Below are positions 22,608-30,133 of a stretch of DNA of 34,058 nucleotides, piece after piece. Source of the DNA: an uncultured Megasphaera sp. (GTDB lineage Bacteria > Bacillota > Negativicutes > Veillonellales > Megasphaeraceae); contig USGG01000016.1 in NCBI GenBank assembly GCA_900554215.1, positions 1-34,058 of the forward strand, in the 5' to 3' direction. The position numbers were made by a program, and so were the translations under genes. Below the pieces are notes generated by a model that searched no databases, had not been told where the DNA came from, and worked only from the letters and a program-made list of their open reading frames with translations. Within the stretch, counting starts at the first letter, position 1; each line of letters begins with the position of its first letter.

Positions 22608-23069
22608 TTATATTCTGTATTTGCCGGTGCAATTTGCCAGAAACGCCTCTATCTGGCTTTCACCGACAACGGCAATACCGTGCTTCTTCAGCAGCTCCGC
22701 CGTCACGCCGTCGCCAGCCGTCAGTGTCCGCGTAAACGTGCCGTCGTAAATCCGGCCGCTGCCGCAGGACGGGCTTTTTTCTTTCAGCACGGCAACAGTG
22801 CAGCCGAAGGTCTGCGCCAGATTTAAAGCCATCGCCGCGCCGCGGTGATACTGCTCTGTCACGTCCAGGCCGCTTTGCGTCCGAACTGCATCGCCCTGCC
22901 GTTCCGCCGGATCTCGCGGCGTAGCCAGTCCGCCGCCCTGCTCGGGACAAAAGGGAATAAGGTGAATATCGGCTTCCTTCAGCAGCGCTTCGACGGCGGA
23001 ATACTCTTTGCTCTGCCCGTCGTAGCGGCAGGCAAGGCCCAGCAGGCAGGCGCTTATCAATACGTTCAT
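22608..23069 (-). CDS. DUF523 protein (TudS-like)
   Basis: The 153-residue protein has the conserved DUF523 cysteines: SACLLGLACRYDG (Cys8, Cys14), PFCPEQGGGLATPRDPAE and LKEKSPSCGSG. The family includes 2-thiouracil desulfidases that use a 4Fe-4S cluster held by three cysteines; whether this member has that activity is inferred. Length is normal for a stand-alone DUF523 protein. It is a single gene with AGGAG about 9 bases before the ATG, between the GntR gene and the divergent acetolactate synthase. Confidence 0.87.
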   Translation of the reverse strand: MNVLISACLLGLACRYDGQSKEYSAVEALLKEADIHLIPFCPEQGGGLATPRDPAERQGDAVRTQSGLDVTEQYHRGAAMALNLAQTFGCTVAVLKEKSPSCGSGRIYDGTFTRTLTAGDGVTAELLKKHGIAVVGESQIEAFLANCTGKYRI

Positions 23070-23219
23070 AGCTGCACGCTCCTATTCTTAAAAATGCATT
23101 TTCATATATTAAAATAATTCTTTCCTTTCGATGACGGAAAAACCGCATATATACGGCATATACAGCCAATTGCCGCCATGAAAAAATATTAAATTTCCAT
23201 TAAATTATACGGGATAAAA

Positions 23220-23248
23220 TTGCAAAAGTACAGTGGTCATACTATAAT
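23220..23248 (+). promoter_or_regulatory. Promoter of the acetolactate synthase gene
   Basis: Plus strand: -35 TTGCAA (23220-23225), 17-base spacer, -10 TATAAT (23243-23248). The leader to the start codon is about 30 bases with no attenuator hairpin, unlike many biosynthetic ilv operons. Confidence 0.8.
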
Positions 23249-23284
23249 ACGGGCAAGATACGCAGCGACGAAAGGAGATTTCCT

Positions 23285-24943
23285 ATGACAAGAACGAAAA
23301 AACAGCGCAATACGGCCGATTTACTGGTCGAATGCCTGGAAGAAGAGGGAGTCCATTACATATTCGGCATTCCCGGCGAAGAAAACCTGTCTATCATGAA
23401 CGCCTTGGAACGTTCGAAAATCGAATTTATCACCGTCCGCCATGAGCAGGGCGCGGCCTTCATGGCCGACGTCTACGGCCGCCTGACCGGCAAGGCCGGC
23501 GTCTGCATGGCGACCCTCGGCCCCGGCGCGACGAACCTCATTACGGGAGTAGCCGACGCCGACTGCGACGGCGCGCCCCTCGTCGCCATTTCCGGCCAGG
23601 TCGGCACGGATAAGATGCACATTACGGCCCATCAGTATTTAGATTTGCGCTCTATGTTTGAGCCCATTACCCGCCGGGCCTACACCGTCGTCCGCCCCGA
23701 CACGATGGCTGAAATCACCCGTCTGGCCTTCAAATACGCCGAACGGGAAAAGCCGGGGGCGACCTTCATCGACTTGCCCGTAAACATCAGCCACATGCCC
23801 GTCGCCGATACGGAACGGCCCATGCAGCGCAAGGCTATTTTGCCGGAAACGGCCCTGCAGTCGCAGATCGAAGCGGCGGCGGCCATGATTTCCTACGCAA
23901 AAAATCCGGTCATCCTGGCCGGCAGCAGCGCCATCCGCAACCACGCCTCGGACATGCTGACGAAATTTGCCGAAACGCTGAAAATTCCGGTCATCAACAC
24001 GATGATGGCCAAGGGCGTCATTCCCTTTGACAACCCCTATTCCCTGTGGACCGTAGGCATTCCCATGGAAGATTATCAGACCAAGGTACTGGAACGAGCC
24101 AGCCTGGTCATTGCCATCGGCTACGACATCATCGAATACGCCCCGGCCAAGTGGCACCTGAGCCAGGCCGACATCATCCACATCGACACCATGCCGGCCG
24201 ACATCAACAAGAATTACGAACCGGCCGTAGAAGTCGTCGGCGATATTACGGACTCGCTGAGCCGCATCCTGGAAAAGGCCGCCCGTCTGCAGAAGCCGAC
24301 GTACGCCCTGGATATCCGCCGCCGCATGGTGGAGGAACACGAAAGCTACGCCTCCGACCTGTCCTTCCCGGTCAAGCCGCAGAAGGCCCTCATCGACTGC
24401 CGCCGTGTCATGGGAGAAGATGATATCGTCATTTCCGATGTCGGCGCCAATAAAGTCTGGATCGCCCGCCATTACAACTGCTATAAGCCCAATACGTGCA
24501 TTATTTCCAATGGGTTCGCCACCATGGGCATTGCCGTCCCCGGAGCCATTGCCGCCAAGCTCGTCCATCCTAATAAGAAAGTCCTAGCGATTACAGGCGA
24601 TGCCGGCTTTATGATGAATTGTCAGGAATTTGAAACGGCGTATCGTCTGGGTACAAATTTTGTTACCCTTATATTCAATGACTGCAGTTACGGCCTGATT
24701 AAGTGGAAGCAAGATATGCAGTTCGGTCATCACGCCTACGTCGATTTTACCAATCCAGATTTTGTCAAATTTGCCGAAAGTGTCGGAGCCATAGGATACC
24801 GCATTGAAAAGACAGAAGATCTTCTGCCTACATTGGAAGAAGCCTTTTCCCAAAATCGGCCGGTCATCATCGACTGCCCTGTCGATTACAGCGAAAATAT
24901 GAAATTGACAGAACACTTAAAAGAACTTATGCCAAATTTATAA
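23285..24943 (+). CDS. alsS: Acetolactate synthase, catabolic type
   Basis: This 552-residue thiamine-diphosphate enzyme joins two pyruvates to acetolactate. The N-terminal domain has the catalytic Glu near residue 54 (TVRHEQGAAFMADVYGR) and GVCMATLGPGATNL; the cofactor loop is GDAGFMMNCQEFETAYRL with the downstream IFND (about 437-466). The C-terminal segment WKQDMQFGHHAYVDFTNPDFVKFAESVGAIG and the ending CPVDYSENMKLTEHLKEL resemble AlsS. The second Gly of the usual GDG is Ala. No small subunit gene follows, which fits the catabolic, feedback-resistant form. No acetolactate decarboxylase is nearby, so the product may go to acetoin by a gene elsewhere or to valine synthesis. The promoter is at 23220 and the terminator at 24956. 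Confidence 0.88.
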   Translation: MTRTKKQRNTADLLVECLEEEGVHYIFGIPGEENLSIMNALERSKIEFITVRHEQGAAFMADVYGRLTGKAGVCMATLGPGATNLITGVADADCDGAPLVAISGQVGTDKMHITAHQYLDLRSMFEPITRRAYTVVRPDTMAEITRLAFKYAEREKPGATFIDLPVNISHMPVADTERPMQRKAILPETALQSQIEAAAAMISYAKNPVILAGSSAIRNHASDMLTKFAETLKIPVINTMMAKGVIPFDNPYSLWTVGIPMEDYQTKVLERASLVIAIGYDIIEYAPAKWHLSQADIIHIDTMPADINKNYEPAVEVVGDITDSLSRILEKAARLQKPTYALDIRRRMVEEHESYASDLSFPVKPQKALIDCRRVMGEDDIVISDVGANKVWIARHYNCYKPNTCIISNGFATMGIAVPGAIAAKLVHPNKKVLAITGDAGFMMNCQEFETAYRLGTNFVTLIFNDCSYGLIKWKQDMQFGHHAYVDFTNPDFVKFAESVGAIGYRIEKTEDLLPTLEEAFSQNRPVIIDCPVDYSENMKLTEHLKELMPNL

Positions 24944-24955
24944 GAGCAGTATACG

Positions 24956-24985
24956 AAAAAGGACTGAAATTTTTCAGTTCTTTTT
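24956..24985 (+). terminator. Terminator of the acetolactate synthase gene
   Basis: AAAAAGGACTGAAA pairs with TTTCAGTTCTTTTT (one G-T wobble, very short loop) and ends in a T run. It lies 12 bases after the stop codon. Confidence 0.9.
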
Positions 24986-25010
24986 CTGTATCGTAAAGTA
25001 TATTACTACA

Positions 25011-25035
25011 ATACTATAAAGTATAGTGCTATAAT
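25011..25035 (+). promoter_or_regulatory. Promoter region of the DASS transporter with short palindrome
   Basis: ATACTATAAAGTAT (25011-25024; arms ATACT and AGTAT) lies just before a consensus -10 TATAAT (25030-25035). Another AAGTAT lies upstream near 24996. No good -35 is seen, so an activator or repressor probably acts here. The leader is about 65 bases. Confidence 0.45.
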
Positions 25036-25107
25036 ATAGGTTGCTTATAGCTGCACGGCTTCCTGTCATGCAGCCAGTTTGATTTCCTGTGAAAGAGGTG
25101 CCCTATA

Positions 25108-26619
25108 TTGAGCCATACATCTGCATTCGATCAGAGAAGGAGGACCATTGGTCTGTTCGGCGCGCCCATTTGCGCTCTTCTCGTGTTTTTGACGCCTATT
25201 CCCGACTTATCCATAGCGGCCCATAAGCTGTTGGCCCTTATGACGCTTATCGCCTTGTGGTGGATTACAGAGCCTCTGCCCTTGCCGGTTACAGCTCTCC
25301 TCGGCCCGACGCTGGCCGTCGTAATCGGCATCGTACCGGCATCGACAGCCTTCAGCGCCTTTGCCAATCCCCTCATCTTCCTGTTTATGGGCGGTTTCAT
25401 GCTGGCTACAGCTATGATGCACCATCATTTGGACAAGCGCTTTGCCTTTTGGCTCTTATCGCGCCGTTGGGTCGGCTCCAATCCCAAGAAGATTTTACTG
25501 GCTATGGGGTTAGCTACTGCCCTGTGCTCCGGCTGGGTCAGCAACACAGCTACGACGGCCATGATGTTCCCCATTTCTCTAGGACTTTTGGGTGCAATTA
25601 AAGAAATGTTCGCTGCCCAAGGCAAGCATCTGGATTTGCATAATACGAAGTACGCTACGGGCATCATGCTTATGACGGCTTACGCCGCTTCCATCGGCGG
25701 GTCTCTCACGCCTATCGGCGCTCCGCCTAACTTGATTATCGTCGGCTTTTTAAGCGAAATGAGTCATATCTATGTGTCCTTCTTCGACTGGATGGTCTGG
25801 GGGGCCATCAGCACGGTCCTGTACTTCATCATAGCCTACATCGTCCTTGTCCGCATGTATCCTCTGGAAGTTTCAGAAATCGCTGGGGCCGACGAATTTA
25901 TCGCCGCTCGCCGCAAGGAGCTGGGAAAATGGACGCGGGCCCAAAAAAATACGCTCATCGCATTCATCATCGCCATCGTTCTCTGGATTACGCCGGGCAT
26001 CCTGAGCATCGTCCTCGAACCGAGCAATCCGATGATCAAAATGTACAATCGCCTGTTCCCCGAAGCCGTTGCCGCCCTCGTCGGCGCACTGGCCTTATTT
26101 CTCCTGCCGGTCAATTTTAAAGAACGGCAATTTACCTTATCGTGGAAAGAAGCTGCTAAAGGCATCGAATGGGGCACCCTTCTCCTCTTCGGCGGCGGCC
26201 TGGCTATGGGCACGATGATGTACGCCACCGGACTGTCGACATGGTTCGGCAAGCTCATCATCGACGCGCTCGGCGGCAATCCGTCGGAAGTCGCCCTCAT
26301 CGCCGTATTTGCCGTCATGTCGCTTCTCATGTCGGAGCTCACATCCCATACGGCAGCTACCAATATGGTCGGCCCCTTAGGCATTACTGCTGCTATGGCT
26401 GCCGGCTTCAATCCCGTTCCCGTCGCCGTAGCTATCGCCTTGGCATCGTCCCTGGGCTTCATGCTCCCCGTCTCAACGCCGCCAAATGCCATTGTATACG
26501 CCAGCGGCTATATCCCCATCACCAAGATGATCAAGACGGGCGTATATATCGACGTTATCGGCATCGCCTGCGTCACTATCCCCCTGGCAATATACGTCGT
26601 CAAATGGGTTATTTCCTAA
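25108..26619 (+). CDS. DASS/SLC13-family anion:sodium symporter (TTG start)
   Basis: This 503-residue membrane protein has about 11-12 hydrophobic segments. The two substrate/Na+ hairpin motifs are SIGGSLTPIGAPPNLIIVGFL (around residue 200) and LPVSTPPNAIVYASGYIPI (around 455). The family imports dicarboxylates, citrate or sulfate with sodium ions; this member cannot be assigned. The start is TTG (25108-25110), preceded by GAGGTG at 7 bases; no ATG in frame lies near a ribosome site, so the TTG start is secure. It has its own promoter and terminator and is monocistronic. Confidence 0.9.
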   Translation: MSHTSAFDQRRRTIGLFGAPICALLVFLTPIPDLSIAAHKLLALMTLIALWWITEPLPLPVTALLGPTLAVVIGIVPASTAFSAFANPLIFLFMGGFMLATAMMHHHLDKRFAFWLLSRRWVGSNPKKILLAMGLATALCSGWVSNTATTAMMFPISLGLLGAIKEMFAAQGKHLDLHNTKYATGIMLMTAYAASIGGSLTPIGAPPNLIIVGFLSEMSHIYVSFFDWMVWGAISTVLYFIIAYIVLVRMYPLEVSEIAGADEFIAARRKELGKWTRAQKNTLIAFIIAIVLWITPGILSIVLEPSNPMIKMYNRLFPEAVAALVGALALFLLPVNFKERQFTLSWKEAAKGIEWGTLLLFGGGLAMGTMMYATGLSTWFGKLIIDALGGNPSEVALIAVFAVMSLLMSELTSHTAATNMVGPLGITAAMAAGFNPVPVAVAIALASSLGFMLPVSTPPNAIVYASGYIPITKMIKTGVYIDVIGIACVTIPLAIYVVKWVIS

Positions 26620-26638
26620 TATTTCTATACATGCAGCA

Positions 26639-26677
26639 ACAGCCCTGAAAACGGAATCGCCGCCGTTTCAGGGCTGT
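26639..26677 (+). terminator. Terminator of the DASS gene
   Basis: ACAGCCCTGAAAACGG (26639-26654) pairs with CCGTTTCAGGGCTGT (26663-26677) with one bulged A, followed by CTTTCTTT. It separates the convergent threonine aldolase gene. Confidence 0.9.
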
Positions 26678-26698
26678 CTTTCTTTATAGTCGTACCGC

Positions 26699-27736
26699 TT
26701 ATTTCAACGTTTTCATAAATGCCAGCAGAGCATCGACGTCTTCTTCCTTCGTCGCCCAGGACGTACAGATACGGATAGCGATGCGGCCATCCGGCAAGTC
26801 GGCGAAGTGGTCTACGGAGTATGCTTGGCTGATAGTTTCAAGCTGCGCTTCTGTTACAATAGGCAGCTGCTGATTTGTCTGATGCTCGTACAAGAAAGAA
26901 TATCCAGCTTCTTTCAGCCCCTTGTAAACCTTAACGGCCAAACCAGCTGCATGACGAGCGCTCTTCATGTACAAGTCATCTGTAAACAGGGCTTCATATT
27001 GTACGCCTAACAGCCACCCTTTCGCCAACAGGCCGCCGCGCTGTTTGATATGATAGGGAAATTCCTTAGACAGGTCCTTATCCATAATGACGACGGCTTC
27101 GCCGAACAATGCGCCTTGCTTGGTTCCGCCGACAGTAAAGACATCACAAATCTGAGGCAGATCAGCCAAAGTCATATCGCTGTCCGGCGCAGCCAAGGCG
27201 TAGCCGAGACGGGCACCATCGACGAATAATTTCATGCCGTATTCCTTACAAACGTCGTGAATGGCAGCGATTTCAGCACGGCTGTACATGGTACCGACTT
27301 CCGTTGTCTGAGAAATATAGACCATGCCCGGCTGCACAAAGAACAACGCGTGCGTTTCTTTCCAGTAAGCCTGACAGACGCCGCGGACCTGCTGAGCCGT
27401 CAATTTGCCGTCAGGTGTTTCGACTGACAATATTTTATGTCCCGTCGCTTCGATAGCGCCTGTTTCATGGTTAAAAATATGAGAGGTCTGCGGCGCAATA
27501 ACTCCCTGGTAATTTTTCAGGCAGGATGCAATAACCGTGAGGTTGGCCTGCGTACCGCCGACAAGGAAATATACGCCGGCTTCCGGAGCTTGGCAAGCCT
27601 GGCGAATCAAATCACGGGCATGATTAGAATGAGGGTCAAATCCATATCCCGGATTTTGCTCCAGATTAGCCTTGCCAATCGCTTCCAGTACCGGCAAAGG
27701 CGCTCCCTCCAAATAATCACATTCAAATCGTACCAT
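26699..27736 (-). CDS. ltaE: Low-specificity L-threonine aldolase
   Basis: This 345-residue PLP enzyme cleaves threonine to glycine and acetaldehyde. Motifs are FLVGGTQANLTVIASC (phosphate-binding GTQAN at 61-65), SHIFNHETGAIEATG (His86/His90, stacking His), LFVDGARLGYA (Asp173, binding the pyridine nitrogen) and TVGGTKQGAL with the PLP lysine Lys206. The length and motifs match the beta-eliminating lyase/threonine aldolase family. It is 16 bases downstream of an exported protein of unknown function, with which it is probably co-transcribed. The gene symbol is given for the family, not for a proven orthologue. Confidence 0.88.
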   Translation of the reverse strand: MVRFECDYLEGAPLPVLEAIGKANLEQNPGYGFDPHSNHARDLIRQACQAPEAGVYFLVGGTQANLTVIASCLKNYQGVIAPQTSHIFNHETGAIEATGHKILSVETPDGKLTAQQVRGVCQAYWKETHALFFVQPGMVYISQTTEVGTMYSRAEIAAIHDVCKEYGMKLFVDGARLGYALAAPDSDMTLADLPQICDVFTVGGTKQGALFGEAVVIMDKDLSKEFPYHIKQRGGLLAKGWLLGVQYEALFTDDLYMKSARHAAGLAVKVYKGLKEAGYSFLYEHQTNQQLPIVTEAQLETISQAYSVDHFADLPDGRIAIRICTSWATKEEDVDALLAFMKTLK

Positions 27737-27752
27737 CTGTATTCCTCCTCAT

Positions 27753-28427
27753 TTATTTCTTGGGCATTTTTTCTGCGTTTTTCAGCATACCTGTCACAGC
27801 GGCAATCAAGCTGTCGTCCTGATCCGCCCCATTGGCAAACAGGACTGCGATTTCTACAGAGCTGCCGTGCTGCCAAGCCAGACAATGAATCGTTTCGGCA
27901 AAATCCGACTCATTGATGATGAGCTTGCGCTGGAGTGTACATTCATAAAACATATGTCCTTTGAATTTTTTGGCACTCATCGGCTGTATAACCTTAAACC
28001 CTTCGGGCAGACACTGCTTCATCAAGACAGCTGTACGCTCCATAAGCACATCCATGCTGGGTTTGACGCCAGCACTGCGCAGTATGCCGGCCTTTTCACC
28101 CTGCCGTTCAATCGCTGCTTCAATTTCCCAAATATTAGCGCTGTAACGAAGCATATAGCCGTATTGGAAAGAAGCTCCATCCCGCTTTACCAGCTGATAC
28201 GTCTGCGGCTCTATAGGATAAATCCGTTCCAGCATAGCCGCCGCATCGTTATCATAACTTTCCGCCGTGAGCAGCGGCTGATACCCCTCTTCCATATACA
28301 GGCCATCGGGCACGGTAACAATGCCCCAATTGGGAAAGGGAATTTCCGTCCCCTTGTCTTTGGCCAGCAACGGCATTGTCAGAGACATTACGGCTGCCGC
28401 AGCAAGTATTCCTGCTTTTACATTCAC
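27753..28427 (-). CDS. Exported protein of unknown function
   Basis: I do not recognise this family. The 224-residue protein has a signal peptide (VNVKAGILAAAAVMSLTMPLLA, cut before KDKG) followed by a mixed alpha/beta domain with aromatic strands (PFPNWGIVTVPDGLYMEEGYQP, then FQYGYMLRYSANIWEIEAAI and KKFKGHMFYECTLQRKLIINESDF). The pattern suits a small periplasmic domain and nothing catalytic is evident. The start is taken at GTG 28427, because an in-frame extension upstream to 28571 runs over a consensus promoter (28486-28514); a weak GAGG lies 11 bases before the GTG. It precedes threonine aldolase by 16 bases. Confidence 0.72.
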   Translation of the reverse strand: MNVKAGILAAAAVMSLTMPLLAKDKGTEIPFPNWGIVTVPDGLYMEEGYQPLLTAESYDNDAAAMLERIYPIEPQTYQLVKRDGASFQYGYMLRYSANIWEIEAAIERQGEKAGILRSAGVKPSMDVLMERTAVLMKQCLPEGFKVIQPMSAKKFKGHMFYECTLQRKLIINESDFAETIHCLAWQHGSSVEIAVLFANGADQDDSLIAAVTGMLKNAEKMPKK

Positions 28428-28485
28428 GATTGTCACATCCTCATTTGGATAATTTCTCCATAGCGTTGATACTTCCAATACCGTT

Positions 28486-28514
28486 ATTCTATAATATTTG
28501 AAGTACTGTGTCAA
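28486..28514 (-). promoter_or_regulatory. Promoter of the exported-protein/threonine aldolase unit
   Basis: Minus strand: -35 TTGACA (28509-28514), 17-base spacer, -10 TAGAAT (28486-28491). It would start transcription about 50 bases before the GTG start, confirming that the gene does not begin further upstream. Confidence 0.78.
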
Positions 28515-28520
28515 AAAATA

Positions 28521-28550
28521 GTGACATAGCCTCGGCAAGTATGGTATAGT
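28521..28550 (+). promoter_or_regulatory. Promoter of the thioesterase gene
   Basis: Plus strand: -35 GTGACA (28521-28526), 18-base spacer, -10 TATAGT (28545-28550). It lies next to the divergent promoter at 28486-28514, with only 6 bases between the two -35 boxes. Confidence 0.65.
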
Positions 28551-28586
28551 GGTATTGTAATTTAATCGCATTTAGGAGGAACTATC

Positions 28587-28991
28587 ATGGACTTTACAAT
28601 CAAACCGAATTCACAGGGTGAAATTTCCGAAGTCGTCGTACTGGACAATACGGCCATTAAAATGGGCAGCGGCAAATCGCCCGTATACGCTACGCCGGCC
28701 CTCGTCGCCCTGATGGAAAACGCAGCTATCCTGGCCTGCGAAAGCCAGCTTCCCGAAGGTTACAACACCGTCGGCATCGCCATCAGCGTCAAGCATCTGG
28801 CGGCTACGCCTATCGGCCTGACCGTAACGGCGAAGGCAACCCTCGTCGAACAAGACAGAAAGAAGCTGTCCTTCAAAATCGAAGCCTTCGACGACGCCGG
28901 CAAGGTCGGCGAAGCGACGCACGACCGCTTCATCATCGAATCAGCTCCCTTCCTGGCTAAAGCCGAAGCGAAAAAAGAATTGAAAAAATAA
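28587..28991 (+). CDS. FlK-like hot-dog thioesterase
   Basis: This 134-residue hot-dog-fold protein carries the Thr-Glu-His triad of fluoroacetyl-CoA thioesterase FlK: Thr36 (YATPALVALME), Glu44 and His70 (VKHLAATPIG). The spacings, 8 and 26 residues, equal those of Thr42, Glu50 and His76 in FlK as I recall them. The family pattern continues with LTVTAKATLVEQDRKKLSFKIEAFD and GEATHDRFII. It should hydrolyse an acyl-CoA; fluoroacetyl-CoA itself is unlikely as substrate in an anaerobe and the natural substrate is unknown. AGGAGG precedes the ATG. It is a single gene with its own promoter and terminator. Confidence 0.85.
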   Translation: MDFTIKPNSQGEISEVVVLDNTAIKMGSGKSPVYATPALVALMENAAILACESQLPEGYNTVGIAISVKHLAATPIGLTVTAKATLVEQDRKKLSFKIEAFDDAGKVGEATHDRFIIESAPFLAKAEAKKELKK

Positions 28992-29006
28992 TTGCAGATA
29001 TGCTAA

Positions 29007-29036
29007 AACCCGTCGATTCAGCTGAACCGGCGGGTT
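29007..29036 (+). terminator. Terminator of the thioesterase gene
   Basis: AACCCGTCG (29007-29015) pairs with CGGCGGGTT (29028-29036) with one T-G wobble, followed by GTTTTCGTTT. It lies 15 bases after the stop codon. Confidence 0.85.
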
Positions 29037-29097
29037 GTTTTCGTTTATCAGCCCTTGCAGGACAATAGAACTCTCTTCCAAATACAAGTACGCCAAA

Positions 29098-29127
29098 AGG
29101 GCCAAATTCAATGCGGAATTTGACCCT
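29098..29127 (-). terminator. Terminator of the mmd genes
   Basis: AGGGCCAAATTC (29098-29109) and GAATTTGACCCT (29116-29127) pair with one mismatch and a 6-base loop. On the minus strand the stem is followed by TTTTGG. It lies about 33 bases after the mmdC stop, so mmdC is the last gene of the transcript. Confidence 0.75.
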
Positions 29128-29160
29128 CCCCTTTGCAAATATCTGCTGTATCCCTCCGTC

Positions 29161-29586
29161 TTACTGTACGATAACGGCCAAGGCGTCGCCGGTCTTGACG
29201 TTGTCGCCGACGTTGACCCGCAGGCTGTGGAGCTTGCCTTCGGCCGTAGCCGTAATGTCGTTCTGCATCTTCATGGCTTCCAGTACGAGCAGGACGTCGC
29301 CCCGTTTGACAGCCTGGCCGGCTTCGGATTTCAACGCCGAAATCTTGCCGGGCATGGGGGCTTTGATGACTACGGCGCCGTCGGGAATCGGTTCCATAGC
29401 AGCCGGAGACGGGGCGGCTGCCGCCGATACAGATGCAGCGGCCGGAGCTGCCGGAGCAGCAGGCTGCGGAGCCGGAGCAGGAGCTGCCGGAGTCGGAGCT
29501 GCTGCTGGCGCAGGCGCAGCGCCGCCGATTTCTTCTACTTCTACTTCATATGCTTGTCCATTTACCGTTATTTTAAACTTTTTCAT
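29161..29586 (-). CDS. mmdC: Biotin carrier (gamma) subunit of methylmalonyl-CoA decarboxylase
   Basis: This 141-residue protein has an N-terminal strand pair (MKKFKITVNGQAYEVEVEEI), a long Pro/Ala linker (about 24-62) and a C-terminal biotinyl domain from about 70. The biotin attachment site is EAMKM with Lys106. It carries CO2 from the carboxyltransferase (alpha) to the membrane decarboxylase (beta) subunit. It is 32 bases downstream of the delta subunit and ends the transcript with a hairpin. The beta subunit that should complete the pump is not in the window. Confidence 0.92.
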   Translation of the reverse strand: MKKFKITVNGQAYEVEVEEIGGAAPAPAAAPTPAAPAPAPQPAAPAAPAAASVSAAAAPSPAAMEPIPDGAVVIKAPMPGKISALKSEAGQAVKRGDVLLVLEAMKMQNDITATAEGKLHSLRVNVGDNVKTGDALAVIVQ

Positions 29587-29618
29587 TCTATATCCTCCTG
29601 GCGAAAAATGTATATCTA

Positions 29619-30119
29619 TTACCGCATACCGGCCAGGCGGCCGGCCATAATCCAGTGTGCATTCTGCCGTTTTTTCGCTTTGATCGAGCGGATAGCCGCC
29701 GGCGAATAGCCGTAAGCGGCGACGGCCGCCATGATCACGGCGACGACTTCCGGCGAGATGTCCGAAGCGTCGGCCTGCGGCGCCGTAGGTTCCGCCGGAA
29801 CGGTCGCCATAGGACGGGCGGCGACGACAGCCAGCTGCCGCTGCCCTACGGGCACGACAGACTGGTGCGCTGCTACGGCGTGGGTCGGAACGGTCGCTTC
29901 CTTCGGCGCGTCTTCTTCCTGCGCAAGCTGCGGCGCGGCTGTTTCCGGTGCAGATGCCGTCTGCTGTCCCTGCTTAGCCAACAGGCGCTGCAAATCGTCC
30001 TTCACTTCTGCCAGCTCGGCAATCTTCCGTTCCATCTCCTGCATACGGCTTGCGGAATGACGCCACTGCAGCACGCACAGGATAGCCAAGACGATCAGGG
30101 CCAATAGTTGCAAATCCAT
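29619..30119 (-). CDS. mmdD: OadG-type delta subunit of methylmalonyl-CoA decarboxylase
   Basis: The protein has about 166 residues: one membrane helix at the N-terminus (LQLLALIVLAILCVLQW), a coiled-coil stretch (about 25-48, MERKIAELAEVKDDLQRLLA), a Pro/Ala/Gln-rich linker and the conserved C-terminal tail ISPEVVAVIMAAVAAYGYSPAAIRSIK, ending WIMAGRLAGM. OadG/MmdD-type subunits hold the soluble alpha subunit to the membrane. It is longer than usual for delta (about 115 residues), because of the coiled coil and linker. The second ATG (30119) is preferred because GGGGAGG lies 7 bases before it, while the first ATG at 30125 is too close. It is 14 bases after mmdA. Confidence 0.83.
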   Translation of the reverse strand: MDLQLLALIVLAILCVLQWRHSASRMQEMERKIAELAEVKDDLQRLLAKQGQQTASAPETAAPQLAQEEDAPKEATVPTHAVAAHQSVVPVGQRQLAVVAARPMATVPAEPTAPQADASDISPEVVAVIMAAVAAYGYSPAAIRSIKAKKRQNAHWIMAGRLAGMR

Positions 30120-30133
30120 AGCCATTCCTCCCC

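Noticed and set aside
23639..24568. Long antisense reading frame (309 codons) opposite acetolactate synthase
   Set aside because: It mirrors the codon bias of the real gene, has no ribosome site or recognisable motif, and the plus-strand protein has all family motifs.
28428..28571. N-terminal extension of the exported unknown protein
   Set aside because: It overlaps a consensus promoter and would place 48 residues before an evident signal peptide.
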